A stretch of DNA of 64,000 bases from Salinigranum rubrum (GCF_002906575.1 NZ_CP026309.1:1426001-1490000), one strand, 5' to 3'; positions 9,179 to 18,415 are shown, counted from the first letter of the stretch. A program made the numbers and translations. The notes: generated by a model not told the origin, from the sequence alone.

Positions 9179-9658
9179 TCACTCGAAATCGAGTTCGGTC
9201 GTACCCGTGAAGCCGCCCGGGTCGGCCACGTCGACGACGGGTGGACGGGCCACGGCCGACCGAGCGTCTCCATCGGCTACGACGGTTCTCTCCTCGGGAT
9301 TTCCGGGTCGGCGATTTAAATACCTTTCCTCAGCGGCACGGACCGTCCCCGACACCCCGCGGACGCGAATCCCGAGAGGGTGACCGTCCACCGAATCGAC
9401 GCACGCGAGTACCGCACGCGCGACGCCGACCTCGTCCCGGCGGGCCCGAACCAGCGTCTCGCCCCTTCCCTGGTGGAACTCGAAGCCGAGGACGGTGAGG
9501 TCCGCGTCGGCGCTCGCGACGTCGCCGACGAGGTTCTGCGCGGCGTACCACACCTCGCGCTGGAACGCGCCCCGGGAGAGGGAGGCGTCCGGCCACCCCT
9601 CCAGTTCGACGGCGAGGTACCGCCACCGCGGGCGGAGGTGCTTCGGGAGGTGTTTCAT
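9179..9658 (-). CDS. rnp2: RNase P protein component 2 (Pop5 homologue)
   Basis: A protein subunit of the ribonucleoprotein that trims tRNA 5' leaders. The 159 residues start MKHLPKHLRPRWRYLAVEL, the typical Pop5 opening, with FQREVWYAAQNLVGD and GIRVRGVSGTVRAAEERYL later. The last 40 residues beyond the Pop5 domain are haloarchaeal and not conserved in the wider family. It lies between a methyltransferase and psmA, 21 bp after the former. rnp3, its partner subunit, is in the same operon. Confidence 0.93.
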   Translation of the reverse strand: MKHLPKHLRPRWRYLAVELEGWPDASLSRGAFQREVWYAAQNLVGDVASADADLTVLGFEFHQGRGETLVRARRDEVGVARAVLACVDSVDGHPLGIRVRGVSGTVRAAEERYLNRRPGNPEERTVVADGDARSAVARPPVVDVADPGGFTGTTELDFE

Positions 9659-9679
9659 CGGGTCATCGCTCCCTCTCCC

Positions 9680-10300
9680 TCACTCGTCCGCTCGTTCGCC
9701 GGCCCGTTCGCCGACCAGCACGCCCACCTGGTCGTGGACGCGCTCGACGGCGGTCAGCGCGAAGCCGGAGTCGGTGAAGATGTCGGCCAACGTCCCGACC
9801 GTCGCGGGGTCGTCCACCTCGGGGGAGTAAAAGGGGTCGTCGGGGTCGGCCTCGTCGAAGAACATCACGTCGCCGAGTACCAGTCGACGCGGGCCGAGGC
9901 CGGCGATGACCTCCACCGCCTCGCGTTTCTCCTCGTCCGAGAGGTGGTGCAGCGCGAAGTTCGAGGTGACGACGTCGACGTCTCCTTCGAAGCGCGGGTC
10001 GCGGAACTCGCCGTAGCCGAACTCGACGTTCTCGATACCTCGTTCGCGGGCTTTCTCCCGCGCCTGGTCGAGCATCCCCTCGCTGATGTCGCGTCCGACC
10101 ACGCGCCCGGCCCGCGCGGAGAGCGCGAGCGCGATGGCGCCCGTCCCGGTCCCCAGGTCGAGGACGACGTCGTCGGGCCCGGGCGCGGCGTGTTCGACGA
10201 CGAGGTCACAGCAGGCGAGGTACTCTTCGGACGAGTTGTCGTCGTACTCCGTCGCCAGATCCGAGAAGCGCGCGGCGTGTTCCTCAAGCGTCTTCTTCAT
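9680..10300 (-). CDS. Class I SAM-dependent methyltransferase
   Basis: A 206-residue Rossmann-fold methyltransferase: motif I VLDLGTGTGAIAL near residue 45 binds SAM, and SNFALHHLSDEEK is motif IV. The substrate is not known; the steady position between the two RNase P protein genes suggests an RNA or translation-linked target, but this is inference. The start MKKTLEEHAARF is preferred over an upstream in-frame codon (10327) that adds nine poor residues; even so, its start overlaps the end of rnp3 by 17 bp, indicating translational coupling. Confidence 0.88.
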   Translation of the reverse strand: MKKTLEEHAARFSDLATEYDDNSSEEYLACCDLVVEHAAPGPDDVVLDLGTGTGAIALALSARAGRVVGRDISEGMLDQAREKARERGIENVEFGYGEFRDPRFEGDVDVVTSNFALHHLSDEEKREAVEVIAGLGPRRLVLGDVMFFDEADPDDPFYSPEVDDPATVGTLADIFTDSGFALTAVERVHDQVGVLVGERAGERADE

Positions 10301-11003
10301 ACCGACCACGTTCGACGCCCGGGGCAATGAACGACTCGGACAGTCGGTGACGGTTTCGCTCGGTGAGCCGACCCCACTCGCGGAGCCCCTCTTTCATCGC
10401 TCCGGCTTCGAAGCCGAGAACCTCGCCGAGGGCGTCGAGTTCGCGCGGCGCACGCAACTGGAGGTGTGAGCGAGGCGTCGCGCTGACGACGTACGGAGCG
10501 TCGTACGCCTCGACGAGTTCGCGGAGCTTTCTGAGCTTTCTGAGTGCTTTGACCCGCCGGCCCCCGTCGAGCCGGAGGACCGGCCCCAGGCCGAACTCGA
10601 TTCGGACGCCGTTGTCGCGGGCGGCCTTCACGAGGACGTGGTTCACGTCGCCGTCCCCGTCGTTCCCGTCGAACGGGCGGGTGAGCACGTCGACCCGCGC
10701 TTGCTCCACGGCGAACCGGTTGAGTCTGTTCGTCCCACCCCGAACGAGGAGCAGCGTCCGCGACCCGCGCTGTGAGCCGACGGCCCCCGCCGCCGACTCC
10801 GGGGTGTCGGCGACGACTTCGACGCCGTCGACGACGTCGGTTCCGAACCGTTCGCGGACGCGCCGGTACGCCTCCCGATACCCCTCGTCTGGCGCGCTCG
10901 TGGCGCGGACGACGACGCCGTCGTAGCCGTACCGGGCGGCCGCGTGGGCGTACCGCGCGACGGTCGTCTCACCGCCGGGTGTGGCGTAGACGGCTTCGTA
11001 CAT
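10284..11003 (-). CDS. rnp3: RNase P protein component 3 (Rpp30 homologue)
   Basis: A 239-residue TIM-barrel-like RNase P subunit (Rpp30/Pop4 complex). The start MYEAVYATPGG fits the family; a longer frame to 11072 adds an unrelated N-terminus. Recognisable segments are YGYDGVVVRA, LLLVRGGTNRLNRFAVEQARVD in pieces and HVLVKAARDNGVRIEFGL. It is the first gene of the rnp3-methyltransferase-rnp2-psmA operon, an arrangement widely conserved in archaea that couples RNA processing with the proteasome. Directly upstream (127 bp) lies the end of the lysine operon on the same strand. Confidence 0.93.
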   Translation of the reverse strand: MYEAVYATPGGETTVARYAHAAARYGYDGVVVRATSAPDEGYREAYRRVRERFGTDVVDGVEVVADTPESAAGAVGSQRGSRTLLLVRGGTNRLNRFAVEQARVDVLTRPFDGNDGDGDVNHVLVKAARDNGVRIEFGLGPVLRLDGGRRVKALRKLRKLRELVEAYDAPYVVSATPRSHLQLRAPRELDALGEVLGFEAGAMKEGLREWGRLTERNRHRLSESFIAPGVERGRYEEDA

Positions 11004-11130
11004 GCGGAGAGAGAGACCGCCCGCCGGTATCGGACTTACGCTTTTTCGCTGACGGCTCGGACTCCGACTCACGTCGCGCCGATGGCTCGGATGCGCGCCG
11101 ATGGATCAGACGCGCGACGCCGCGCGTCGG

Positions 11131-12240
11131 TCAGTCCTCGCCCTCGGCGACGAGCGACGAGAGCGCGTCGGTCAGCGCCTCGGCCGCCCGGCGGACGTCT
11201 CTCAGAGAGACGTACTCCCGGTCGGCGTGCGCCACCGCACCCTCGTCGTCCGCCAGCACGCCGGGACCGAAGACGACCGTCGGCGCGGGGGCGAAGTACG
11301 ACGCCTCCGTCGCGGCGGTGAACGGTCGCACCCCTCCGCGCCCCCCGGCATCTCTCGCCGCCGCCGACAGCGTCCGGACGAGTTCGTGGTCGGGGTCGGT
11401 CGCGAACGCCTCCAGGAAGGGTGTCGGGCGGTCCGTGAGCGCGAACGCGACACCGACCTCCGCGGGAACGGCCTCCCGCACCGCCGCCTCGAACGCGCTT
11501 CGGAACCCCTCGGCCGTCTCGGGCGGGACGCTCCGCCGGTCCACGACGAGCGCGCACTCGGCGGGCACCTGGTTCGTCGCCGCGCCGCCGTCGACCACCG
11601 TCGGGGTGAGCGTCGCCGACCCCAACTCGGGATGGGCCTCGCGGTGGGCGTCGAACTCGCGGACGACTTTCAGGACCGATTCGAGCGCGGCGACGGCGTT
11701 CACGCCCGAGTCGGGTTCGGCCGCGTGGGCCGCGCTCCCCGCGAGCGAGAGCGTCCCCTGAAACCGACCCTTCGCCGCGGTGCAGACGTCGAGGTCGGTC
11801 GGTTCGCCGACGACGTACAGGTCGCCGTCGAGGTCGAGCGCGGCCGCGCCCGTCGACAGCACCTCCTCGTCGGGGGTGACCGCGAGGGTGAGGCGGGCGT
11901 CGCCGGGGTCCACGGCCAGAAACGCGGAGAGAAGCGCCGCGAGCGGCCCCTTCGCGTCACACGAACCTCTCCCGCGAACGACGTCGCCGTCGCGCTCGAA
12001 CGGCACGTGCGGGGGGACGGTGTCGATGTGCGTGTTGAGGACGACGTGTCGCGTGCAGTCCTCGGACGGGGACCCCTTCGAGGCGAGGGTGTTGCCGGCG
12101 TCGTCGACGGTCACCTTGACGTCTCTGGATTCGAGCGTCTCCACGAGGAAGGAGCGCATCTCCGCGACGTCCTCGTCGGTGGAGTCGATCCGGACCGCGC
12201 TCGTGAGGAAGTCGACGGGGTCGAACCCGGCCGCGGTCAC
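11131..12240 (-). CDS. dapE: Succinyl-diaminopimelate desuccinylase (M20 peptidase)
   Basis: Removes succinate from N-succinyl-L,L-diaminopimelate. The 369-residue protein has the di-zinc ligands of the M20 family: H71 and D73 in NTHIDTVP, D95 in RGSCDAKG, and E125/E126 in TPDEEVLST. SAAHAAEP marks the dimerisation domain and FTAATEASYF the substrate side. M20 enzymes are hard to separate by sequence, but position at the end of the dap operon makes DapE the best call. Its start overlaps the dapF stop by 4 bp. Confidence 0.9.
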   Translation of the reverse strand: MTAAGFDPVDFLTSAVRIDSTDEDVAEMRSFLVETLESRDVKVTVDDAGNTLASKGSPSEDCTRHVVLNTHIDTVPPHVPFERDGDVVRGRGSCDAKGPLAALLSAFLAVDPGDARLTLAVTPDEEVLSTGAAALDLDGDLYVVGEPTDLDVCTAAKGRFQGTLSLAGSAAHAAEPDSGVNAVAALESVLKVVREFDAHREAHPELGSATLTPTVVDGGAATNQVPAECALVVDRRSVPPETAEGFRSAFEAAVREAVPAEVGVAFALTDRPTPFLEAFATDPDHELVRTLSAAARDAGGRGGVRPFTAATEASYFAPAPTVVFGPGVLADDEGAVAHADREYVSLRDVRRAAEALTDALSSLVAEGED

Positions 12241-13103
12241 GGCTCGGGCGTCGGGACCGTTTCGAGTTCGCCCTCGAAGTCCCGTACCACGGGCCCTCGG
12301 AGCGTCGCCTCCTCCCGGTCCGGAACGCGAATCATCAGGTCGCCGCCGGGCGGTGAGACCCGGACCTCTTCGTCACCCACTAGCCCGAGCCGTTTCGCGA
12401 CGGCGACGACGGCGACCGCACCCGTCCCGCAGGAGCGCGTCTCGCCCTCGACGCCCCGCTCGAACGTCCGCTGGCGGAAGCCGTCCTCGGTCTCCGAGGC
12501 GACGGTGACGTTCGTCCCCCGCGGGAACAGGTCGGCGTGTCTGATCGGCGGCGCGACCGATTCGAGGTCGACGTCGTCGACGCTCTCGACGAACGCGACG
12601 GCGTGGGGGACGCCCGTGTCCACCGCGGTGACGGTGAGGCCCTCGACCCGCTCCTCGACGAGCGGTTCGTCCCGCGCGAGTGGAACGTCGCGCGGTTCGA
12701 ACGAGGGGACGCCCATCTCGACGGTGACCTCGTCGCCGTCGAGGACGGCCCGGCGGGTCCCCGCGGGCGTGTCGATCATGACGACGTCGGCGCCGGTTCG
12801 GTTCCGCGCCCACGCGGCCGCACAGCGGGCGCCGTTGCCGCACATGGCGGCGACGGAGCCGTCCGGCTGGACGAGCGTCATGACCACCCGCGGCGGGTCG
12901 TAGCTCGACTCCAACGCGAGGAAGAGGACGCCGTCGGCGCCGACGGTCTCTGAACTCGAATCGACGACGCCGGTGGTTCGGTCGCAGTACGTGGTCGCGA
13001 AGACCGGTCGGTTCGGAACGGGATAGTCGGCGTCGACGACGACGAAGTCGTTGCCGGTCCCGTGGTACTTCTCGAATGGGACGGTTTGGCGGTGGTGCGT
13101 CAT
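12237..13103 (-). CDS. dapF: Diaminopimelate epimerase
   Basis: Converts L,L- to meso-diaminopimelate without cofactor. The 288 residues contain the two catalytic cysteines: C88 in MCGNGARC and C225 in RSCGTGAVA. KYHGTGNDFVVVD at the N-terminus is the family signature. Both neighbours overlap it by 4 bp (lysA stop/dapF start and dapF stop/dapE start), so translation is coupled through the operon. Length is normal. Confidence 0.96.
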   Translation of the reverse strand: MTHHRQTVPFEKYHGTGNDFVVVDADYPVPNRPVFATTYCDRTTGVVDSSSETVGADGVLFLALESSYDPPRVVMTLVQPDGSVAAMCGNGARCAAAWARNRTGADVVMIDTPAGTRRAVLDGDEVTVEMGVPSFEPRDVPLARDEPLVEERVEGLTVTAVDTGVPHAVAFVESVDDVDLESVAPPIRHADLFPRGTNVTVASETEDGFRQRTFERGVEGETRSCGTGAVAVVAVAKRLGLVGDEEVRVSPPGGDLMIRVPDREEATLRGPVVRDFEGELETVPTPEP

Positions 13104-14380
13104 TGTTCTAGCTCGGTCAGTGCCGCGAGCGATTCGCGTCGGCGGGCGAGACGGGGCTCCGGGTCGAGGACGACCTCTGCGGGCCGCGGCCGGGAGTTGT
13201 ACGTCGACGCCATCTCGTAGCCGTACGCGCCCGCGTTCCCGACCGCGAGGACGTCGCCTCGCGCGGGAGCGGCGAGCGGTCTGTGCTCACATAGCACGTC
13301 GCTCGTCTCGCATATAGGTCCAGCGACCGTGACGGACGTTGCGTTTCTATCCTCGCCTGCTGACAGGTTCCGGATGGCGTGGTACGCGTCGTACATCGCC
13401 GGGCGGAGCAGGGTCGTCATGCCGGCGTCGATGCCGACGACCGTCTCGTACTCTTCGGACTCTTTCACGGTGTTCACCGTCGCCAGCAGCACGCCCGCGT
13501 CGGCGACGACGTACCGTCCCGGTTCGACGGCGAGTTGGGCGTCCACGTCGCCGAGCGCTTCGCGGGTCGCCTCGGCGACGGCGGGGAGGTCCAGGGCGGG
13601 TTCGTCCTCCCGGTAGGGGACGCCGAAGCCCCCGCCGACGTCGACGAACTCCAGGTCGGTTTCCTCCTCGACGGCCCGAGCGAGGTCACCCATCCGTCGG
13701 ACGACTTCTCGGTGCGCCGAGAGGTCGTCGCCCGAGATTCCCGACCCCGCGTGGGCGTGGATGCCGACGACGTCGAAGTCGTCGCGCGCGTCGAGCACCA
13801 CCGACTCGGCCTCGGAGTACGGGACGCCGAACTTGGCGTGGCCGCCGGTCGTCACCTTCGCGTGGTGGCCCGCGCCGACGCCGGGGTTGACGCGGACGCA
13901 GAGCCGTCCGTCGAACCCCCGCTCGCGGAGGCGCTCGACGGTGTCGCGCGCGCCGACCGTGACCGTCAGGTCTGGGTCGTCTTCCCACCGCTGGACGACG
14001 AGGTCGAGGTCCCCGTCCGGCGGGTTGACCGCGGTGTACTGCACCTCCGACCCGCTCGCCCCGGCGGCGAACGCGCGCTCGACCTCGCCCGCGGAGGCGC
14101 ACTCGATGCCGAGGCCTTCCTGGCGGACGGCTTCGAAGACCGCCCGGCCGGTGTGCGCCTTCGCGGCGTACCGGACGTCCGCGTCGGGGAACGCTTCCCG
14201 GAGGCGGCGGCAGTTCTCGCGAACGCGTCCGAGGTCCATCACGTACAGCGGCGTCTCGTAGGTGGCGGCCAGTTCCTCCAGGTCGGCGGCGTCCCACGCC
14301 GACAGCCGTCGGACCGGCGGGTTCTCGCTCTCGCTCTCACCATCGGGGGCCGTTTCTCCCTCGCCCGTCCCCGTGCTCAT
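13100..14380 (-). CDS. lysA: Diaminopimelate decarboxylase
   Basis: Last step of lysine synthesis: PLP-dependent decarboxylation of meso-diaminopimelate. The 426-residue protein has the PLP lysine K74 in RYAAKAHTG, HAHAGSGI, the phosphate-binding VDVGGGFGVPY and EPGRYVVADAG, and the catalytic Cys in GPICETSDVL. The first 25 residues are a Glu/Ser/Gly-rich extension seen in haloarchaea. It overlaps dapD upstream and dapF downstream by 4 bp each. Confidence 0.96.
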   Translation of the reverse strand: MSTGTGEGETAPDGESESENPPVRRLSAWDAADLEELAATYETPLYVMDLGRVRENCRRLREAFPDADVRYAAKAHTGRAVFEAVRQEGLGIECASAGEVERAFAAGASGSEVQYTAVNPPDGDLDLVVQRWEDDPDLTVTVGARDTVERLRERGFDGRLCVRVNPGVGAGHHAKVTTGGHAKFGVPYSEAESVVLDARDDFDVVGIHAHAGSGISGDDLSAHREVVRRMGDLARAVEEETDLEFVDVGGGFGVPYREDEPALDLPAVAEATREALGDVDAQLAVEPGRYVVADAGVLLATVNTVKESEEYETVVGIDAGMTTLLRPAMYDAYHAIRNLSAGEDRNATSVTVAGPICETSDVLCEHRPLAAPARGDVLAVGNAGAYGYEMASTYNSRPRPAEVVLDPEPRLARRRESLAALTELEQ

Positions 14381-15219
14381 TCCCGCAGAGCCTCCTCCCG
14401 TCTCGTGGCGTCGCGCGTGTCGTCCTCGATGTCGAGAGCGACGACGGCGGGTTTGTACGCGCTCCCGGCGAAGAGGTCGTGGTCGCCGATGGAGGACTCG
14501 ACCATCCGGGTGAACGCCCGGCGCTCCGAGGGGAGGTGGCCGTAGATGACCTCCTCATCGACGAGGTCGTACACCGGAATGCGCGGCGTGAGAAGCGTGT
14601 TCTCGCCGACGATGGTGTTCTCTCCCACGCGGAACCCGGAGGTGACTCGACAGCCCGCACCCAGCGAGACGCCGTCTTCGAGGACGACCGGCGCGTCCTC
14701 GACCGGTTCGAGGACGCCGCCGATGAGCGTGTTCGCGCCGAGTTTGACGTCCTCGCCGATCTGCGCGCAGGAGCCGACGGTGTCACAGGAGTCGACGAGC
14801 GTGCCGTCGCCGACGTACGCACCGATGTTGACGAACGAGGGCGACATCATGATGCAGTCCTGGCCTAAAAAGGCCCCGCGCCGGATGACGGTCCCGTCGG
14901 GCGTGTTTCGCGTCCCCTTGTCGGCGAGGTCGTCCGTCTCCCGGAGGGGGAGGACGTCGTGGTACGTCACGTCGCCGTACTCGCGGGGGTGGGTCTCGCG
15001 CAGGCCGAAGTTGAGGAGGATACCCTGCTTGACCCACGCGTTCGCCTCCCAGCTTTCGACGTCGGACCCGGTCTTCTCGGCGGCGCGCGCCTCCCCCGAT
15101 TCGAGGGCAGCGAGGAACGCGTCGAGCGTCTCGATCTCCGACGCGGTGGTCGACTCCGCGTCGACCTCGTCCGCGGCGTACCGTTCCCAGAGGGATTCGA
15201 CCTCGGTCTGGAGTGTCAT
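14377..15219 (-). CDS. dapD: Tetrahydrodipicolinate N-succinyltransferase
   Basis: Uses succinyl-CoA to open and protect tetrahydrodipicolinate, committing the operon to the succinylase branch. The 280-residue protein shows the left-handed beta-helix hexapeptide pattern (GAFLGQDCIMMSPSFVNIGAYVG, VDSCDTVGSCAQIGEDVKLGAN). The start MTLQTEVESLW at 15219 leaves 9 bp to dapB; a start at 15228 (MRRM) would abut dapB and cannot be excluded. Overlaps lysA by 4 bp. Confidence 0.94.
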   Translation of the reverse strand: MTLQTEVESLWERYAADEVDAESTTASEIETLDAFLAALESGEARAAEKTGSDVESWEANAWVKQGILLNFGLRETHPREYGDVTYHDVLPLRETDDLADKGTRNTPDGTVIRRGAFLGQDCIMMSPSFVNIGAYVGDGTLVDSCDTVGSCAQIGEDVKLGANTLIGGVLEPVEDAPVVLEDGVSLGAGCRVTSGFRVGENTIVGENTLLTPRIPVYDLVDEEVIYGHLPSERRAFTRMVESSIGDHDLFAGSAYKPAVVALDIEDDTRDATRREEALRE

Positions 15220-15228
15220 GCGTCTCAC

Positions 15229-16068
15229 TCACTCCTCATCGTTGATTACGGCACCGAAGTCGTACCATCCTGCCTCTCTCCCAGAGAGCCAGACAGCCGC
15301 GTCGAGCGCGCCGTCGGCGAACACGCCCCGGTCGAGCGCCGTATGGGACAGCGAGAGGTACTCGTGGTCCCCGCCCAGGAGCACGTCGTGCTCGCCGGGG
15401 ATGCCACCGGCGCGGCGGGCGTGAACGCCGATTTCGCCCGCTTCGCGGGGCTGGTCGCCCTCGCGGCCGTGGACGCGCGGGTGGTCGCCGCGTCCCTCGT
15501 CGATGTCACCCGACGACGTCTGGTGGACCGACGAACGGAGTTCGTCGATGTCGTCCAGAATCGTGTTCGCCGTCCCCGACGGGGCGTCGCGCTTGCCGTT
15601 GTGGTGCGTCTCGGTGACTTCGACGTCGAAGCCGGGGAGCGCCGCGACGGCCTCGCGGACCGCCCGGCGGAGGGCCGCGATGCCGCGCGAGAAGTTCGAC
15701 GCCTTCAGGACGGGGACCGACTCGCTGGCCCGGTGGAGCGTCGCCTCCTCGTCCTCCGAGAAGCCCGTCGTACCGACGACGGCGGCCACCTCGGCGTCGG
15801 CGCAGGCGGCGACGTACTCGGCGCTGGACCCCGGCGCGGTGAAGTCGACGAGGACGTCGACGTCGTTCTCGACGAGTAGCCGTCCCAGCGCGTCGGCGTC
15901 GCCGATAGGGACGCCCTCGATTTCCTCCGTATCCTCGTTCTCGTCCCCCGCCGAGCGACTCACTGCGAGCACGAGGTCGAGGTCCTCGCGGGCCGACGCG
16001 AGCGCGAGCAGTTCGCCCCCCATCCGACCGGTCGCGCCCGTCACCGCGACTCGAGGGACCTCGCTCAC
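15229..16068 (-). CDS. dapB: 4-hydroxy-tetrahydrodipicolinate reductase
   Basis: NAD(P)H-dependent reductase following DapA. The 279-residue protein has the nucleotide loop VTGATGRMGGEL (residues 8-19), VVGTTGFSE, the catalytic segment VTETHHNGKRDAPSGTA with the His pair and Lys, and GEIGVHARRAGGIPGEH in the C-terminal domain. Overlaps the dapA stop by 4 bp. An extra acidic stretch (DENEDTEEIEG) after strand 2 is a haloarchaeal feature. Confidence 0.96.
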   Translation of the reverse strand: MSEVPRVAVTGATGRMGGELLALASAREDLDLVLAVSRSAGDENEDTEEIEGVPIGDADALGRLLVENDVDVLVDFTAPGSSAEYVAACADAEVAAVVGTTGFSEDEEATLHRASESVPVLKASNFSRGIAALRRAVREAVAALPGFDVEVTETHHNGKRDAPSGTANTILDDIDELRSSVHQTSSGDIDEGRGDHPRVHGREGDQPREAGEIGVHARRAGGIPGEHDVLLGGDHEYLSLSHTALDRGVFADGALDAAVWLSGREAGWYDFGAVINDEE

Positions 16069-16979
16069 TGGTCGGCCTCCGCGGCGACCCGCTCCTGTTC
16101 GAGGTCGTCGAGGACCCGTTCGAGGTCCGCCACGTGCTCCTCCGAGAGCCGCGTCAGCGGCAGACGGAGGTGCGGTTCGCTGTACCCGCGGATGCCCATC
16201 GCCTCCTTCACCGGGATGGGGTTGGTCTCGACGAACAGCTGACGGAACAGCGGCGCGAGGCGGTGGTGGAGTTCACGCGCCCGCTCGTAGTCGCCGTTGA
16301 GCGCGGCGTGGACCATCGCCACCGTCTGCGCGGGCTCGATGTTGGCCGCGACGCTGATGGTGCCCGTCCCGCCGACCGAGATGACGGGGAGGGTGAGACC
16401 GTCGTCGCCCGAGAGGACCTGGAAGTCCTCGTCGCGCGTGCGCTCGACGACCTCGGAGATCTGGTTGAGGTCGCCGCTGGCGGCCTTGTACCCCTGGATG
16501 TTCGGGTGGGACGCGAGTTCGACGGCCGTGTCGGGTAGGATGTTCCGCCCCGTCCGCGAGGGGACGTTGTAGACGATCTGCGGGAGGTCGACCGCGTCCG
16601 CAATCGTCCGGTAGTGCTCGACGAACCCGGCCGGTTCGGGCTTGTTGTAGTACGGCGAGATGAGGAGCAGGCCGTCCGCGCCCGCGTCGGCGGAGCGCTG
16701 CGAGAGGTCGAGCGCCTCGCGGGTGTTGTTCGAACCGGAGCCCGCGATAATCGGCACCTCGTCGCCGACCTCTCCGACGACGCATTCGACGACCTCGATG
16801 TGTTCGTCGTGGCTGAGTGTCGCGGACTCGCCCGTGGAGCCGACCGGGACGAGGCCGTCGACGCCGGCGTCGACGAGTCGTCGGGCGTCCGCGCGAAGGG
16901 TCTCGAAGTCGATGCTGTCGTCCTCGTGGAACGGCGTGCACATCGCCGGGTACACGCCGCGGAATTCGTCTATCGTCAT
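16065..16979 (-). CDS. dapA: 4-hydroxy-tetrahydrodipicolinate synthase
   Basis: Condenses pyruvate with aspartate semialdehyde. The 304-residue TIM barrel has the Schiff-base lysine K165 in GYKAASGD, Y137 in VYNVPSRTG and the GSTGES loop (47-52). It is the first gene of dapA-dapB-dapD-lysA-dapF-dapE, which is unbroken apart from a missing aminotransferase (DapC), so that step must be encoded elsewhere. A non-coding stretch of about 840 bp lies upstream; no clear TATA box is visible within 40 bp of the start. Confidence 0.96.
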   Translation of the reverse strand: MTIDEFRGVYPAMCTPFHEDDSIDFETLRADARRLVDAGVDGLVPVGSTGESATLSHDEHIEVVECVVGEVGDEVPIIAGSGSNNTREALDLSQRSADAGADGLLLISPYYNKPEPAGFVEHYRTIADAVDLPQIVYNVPSRTGRNILPDTAVELASHPNIQGYKAASGDLNQISEVVERTRDEDFQVLSGDDGLTLPVISVGGTGTISVAANIEPAQTVAMVHAALNGDYERARELHHRLAPLFRQLFVETNPIPVKEAMGIRGYSEPHLRLPLTRLSEEHVADLERVLDDLEQERVAAEADQ

Positions 16980-17823
16980 GGTTGTGGATTGGTGGTGGTC
17001 GTGTCGGATGGTCTCGAACCTGTCACTGCTAACCTCTCGAAAATCGCCCGAAACGGGTCGCCACTCCCGCCACGAGCGTCAGAAAACGCGTTTTTTCGGT
17101 TTCGGCGGCGTCGACCCACGCGGGGCTCCCGGCACTACCGAGGGGCCAGTCGCGTCGGACGCAGGTCGGTTCACACTACCATACACGCGCGTTCCCCCTG
17201 TTATAGCTTGCGGGAACGATTGACGAAACTATCGGGTGGACGAGATTGGGACCGGGTGCTGACGGACGCGATGGGCGGAGACTGTACTCATCGAGGGAAG
17301 CGAGAGGGGACAGTATTCGCACAGTACACGGGCGCGATGGACCGCAGCCTCGCCCACCGGAGCAACGGAGTTGCTCCGAGCCGTTCGTTCACTCACTCTG
17401 CTCGTTCACGAAGACCAACCAATTCGGCCGGGACGGAGTCCGGCCGTGACCCTCGCGCGTTCGTTCCGCCCCTTCAGTCGTTCATGCTCACGCACCGGCC
17501 GCCACAGTACGAGTCGGGGCGGTGGCGCGTGACGTCACGCGGGCTTGCCGCGTGACTCACGCGCGAGGGATGAGTGACTGACCGGAGGGAAGGAGCGAAT
17601 CGGCTGGGGAGGGTGAGGCCGCGGCCCACCGCGTTCGTGTACCGTCCCGGTCTTCTCGATTCACCACCCTTCTCGACGGCACTACCTCACGCACCATCGG
17701 CCGAGACACCGATTGCCCCGACCGCTCGCCCTCTCGGAGAACCGCACCCACCCGCATACACCGACCCCTCACGTGCTACTCGGACCGACAACCGTTAGTC
17801 TGTGGGGGCCGCGTCGTTGGGCA
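16980..17823. other. Non-coding stretch of 844 bp between dapA and the NYN gene
   Basis: No convincing gene on either strand. It holds the regulatory region of dapA, a T6 run near 17091-17096, and from 17319 to 17633 a copy of a dispersed, structured intergenic repeat. The reading frames seen here have shadow-type composition and no start signals. Confidence 0.7.
17319..17633 (+). repeat. Dispersed structured intergenic element, copy A
   Basis: Shares ordered blocks with 32434-32696: ACACGGGCGCG, GTTGCTCCGAGCCGTTCGTT, GGTGGCGCGTGACG, TCACGCGCGAGGG and GAGCGAATCGGCTGGGGAGG. Two hairpins are evident. Hairpin 1 (17358-17378): CGGAGCAAC/GTTGCTCCG around GGA. Hairpin 2 (17525-17564): outer stem GCGCGTGA/TCACGCGC, one bulged C, inner stem GTCACGCGG/CCGCGTGAC, loop GCTTG. 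In the other copy the inner stem has a different sequence but is again fully paired. No coding potential is seen. Confidence 0.8.
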
Positions 17824-18321
17824 ATGACCGAGATTCACCCACACCAGCGGGTCGCGGTGCTGGTCGACGCACAGAACCTCTATCACTCCGCTCACAGCCT
17901 CTACTCGCGGAACATCGACTACTCCAGCCTCCTCGACAAGGCCGTCTCCGGACGGGAACTGGTTCGCGCCATCTCCTACGTCATCCGCGCGGACTCGCCC
18001 GACGAGGAGCGATTCTTCGACGCGCTCGTCGACATCGGCTTCGAGACGAAGATCAAGGACATCAAGACGTTCGGCGACGGGTCGAAGAAGGCCGACTGGG
18101 ACGTCGGGATGAGCCTCGACGCGGTCACGCTCGCCTCCCACGTCGACACCATGGTTCTCTGTACCGGCGACGGCGACTTCTCGCGGCTCTGTTCGCACCT
18201 CCGCCACGAGGGCGTCCGCGTCGAGGTGATGGCGTTCAAGGAGTCGACCGCCGACGAACTCGTCGAGGCGACCGACGCGTTCTTGGACCTCTCGGAGCGG
18301 CAGGACACCTTCCTCCTGTAA
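17824..18321 (+). CDS. NYN domain protein (LabA/DUF88 family)
   Basis: A 165-residue protein made of one NYN domain, a PIN-like RNase fold. Acidic residues expected to bind metal are visible: VLVDAQNLY near the N-terminus, SKKADWDVGMSLDA in the middle and CTGDGDFSRL. The family is presumed to cut RNA, but no substrate is known for haloarchaeal members. The start at 17824 is favoured because NYN homology begins nine residues later; the longer frame upstream is unrelated. Stands alone between the repeat-bearing intergenic stretch and a small membrane protein gene. Confidence 0.9.
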   Translation: MTEIHPHQRVAVLVDAQNLYHSAHSLYSRNIDYSSLLDKAVSGRELVRAISYVIRADSPDEERFFDALVDIGFETKIKDIKTFGDGSKKADWDVGMSLDAVTLASHVDTMVLCTGDGDFSRLCSHLRHEGVRVEVMAFKESTADELVEATDAFLDLSERQDTFLL

Positions 18322-18415
18322 CGACGCGTCTCGGTGCGTTCGACGCTCTCGACGCGCACGACTACCTCAGGGACGAGAAGAACGGACCGAACGGGGTGGG
18401 AGCGGAGGTGTCCGA

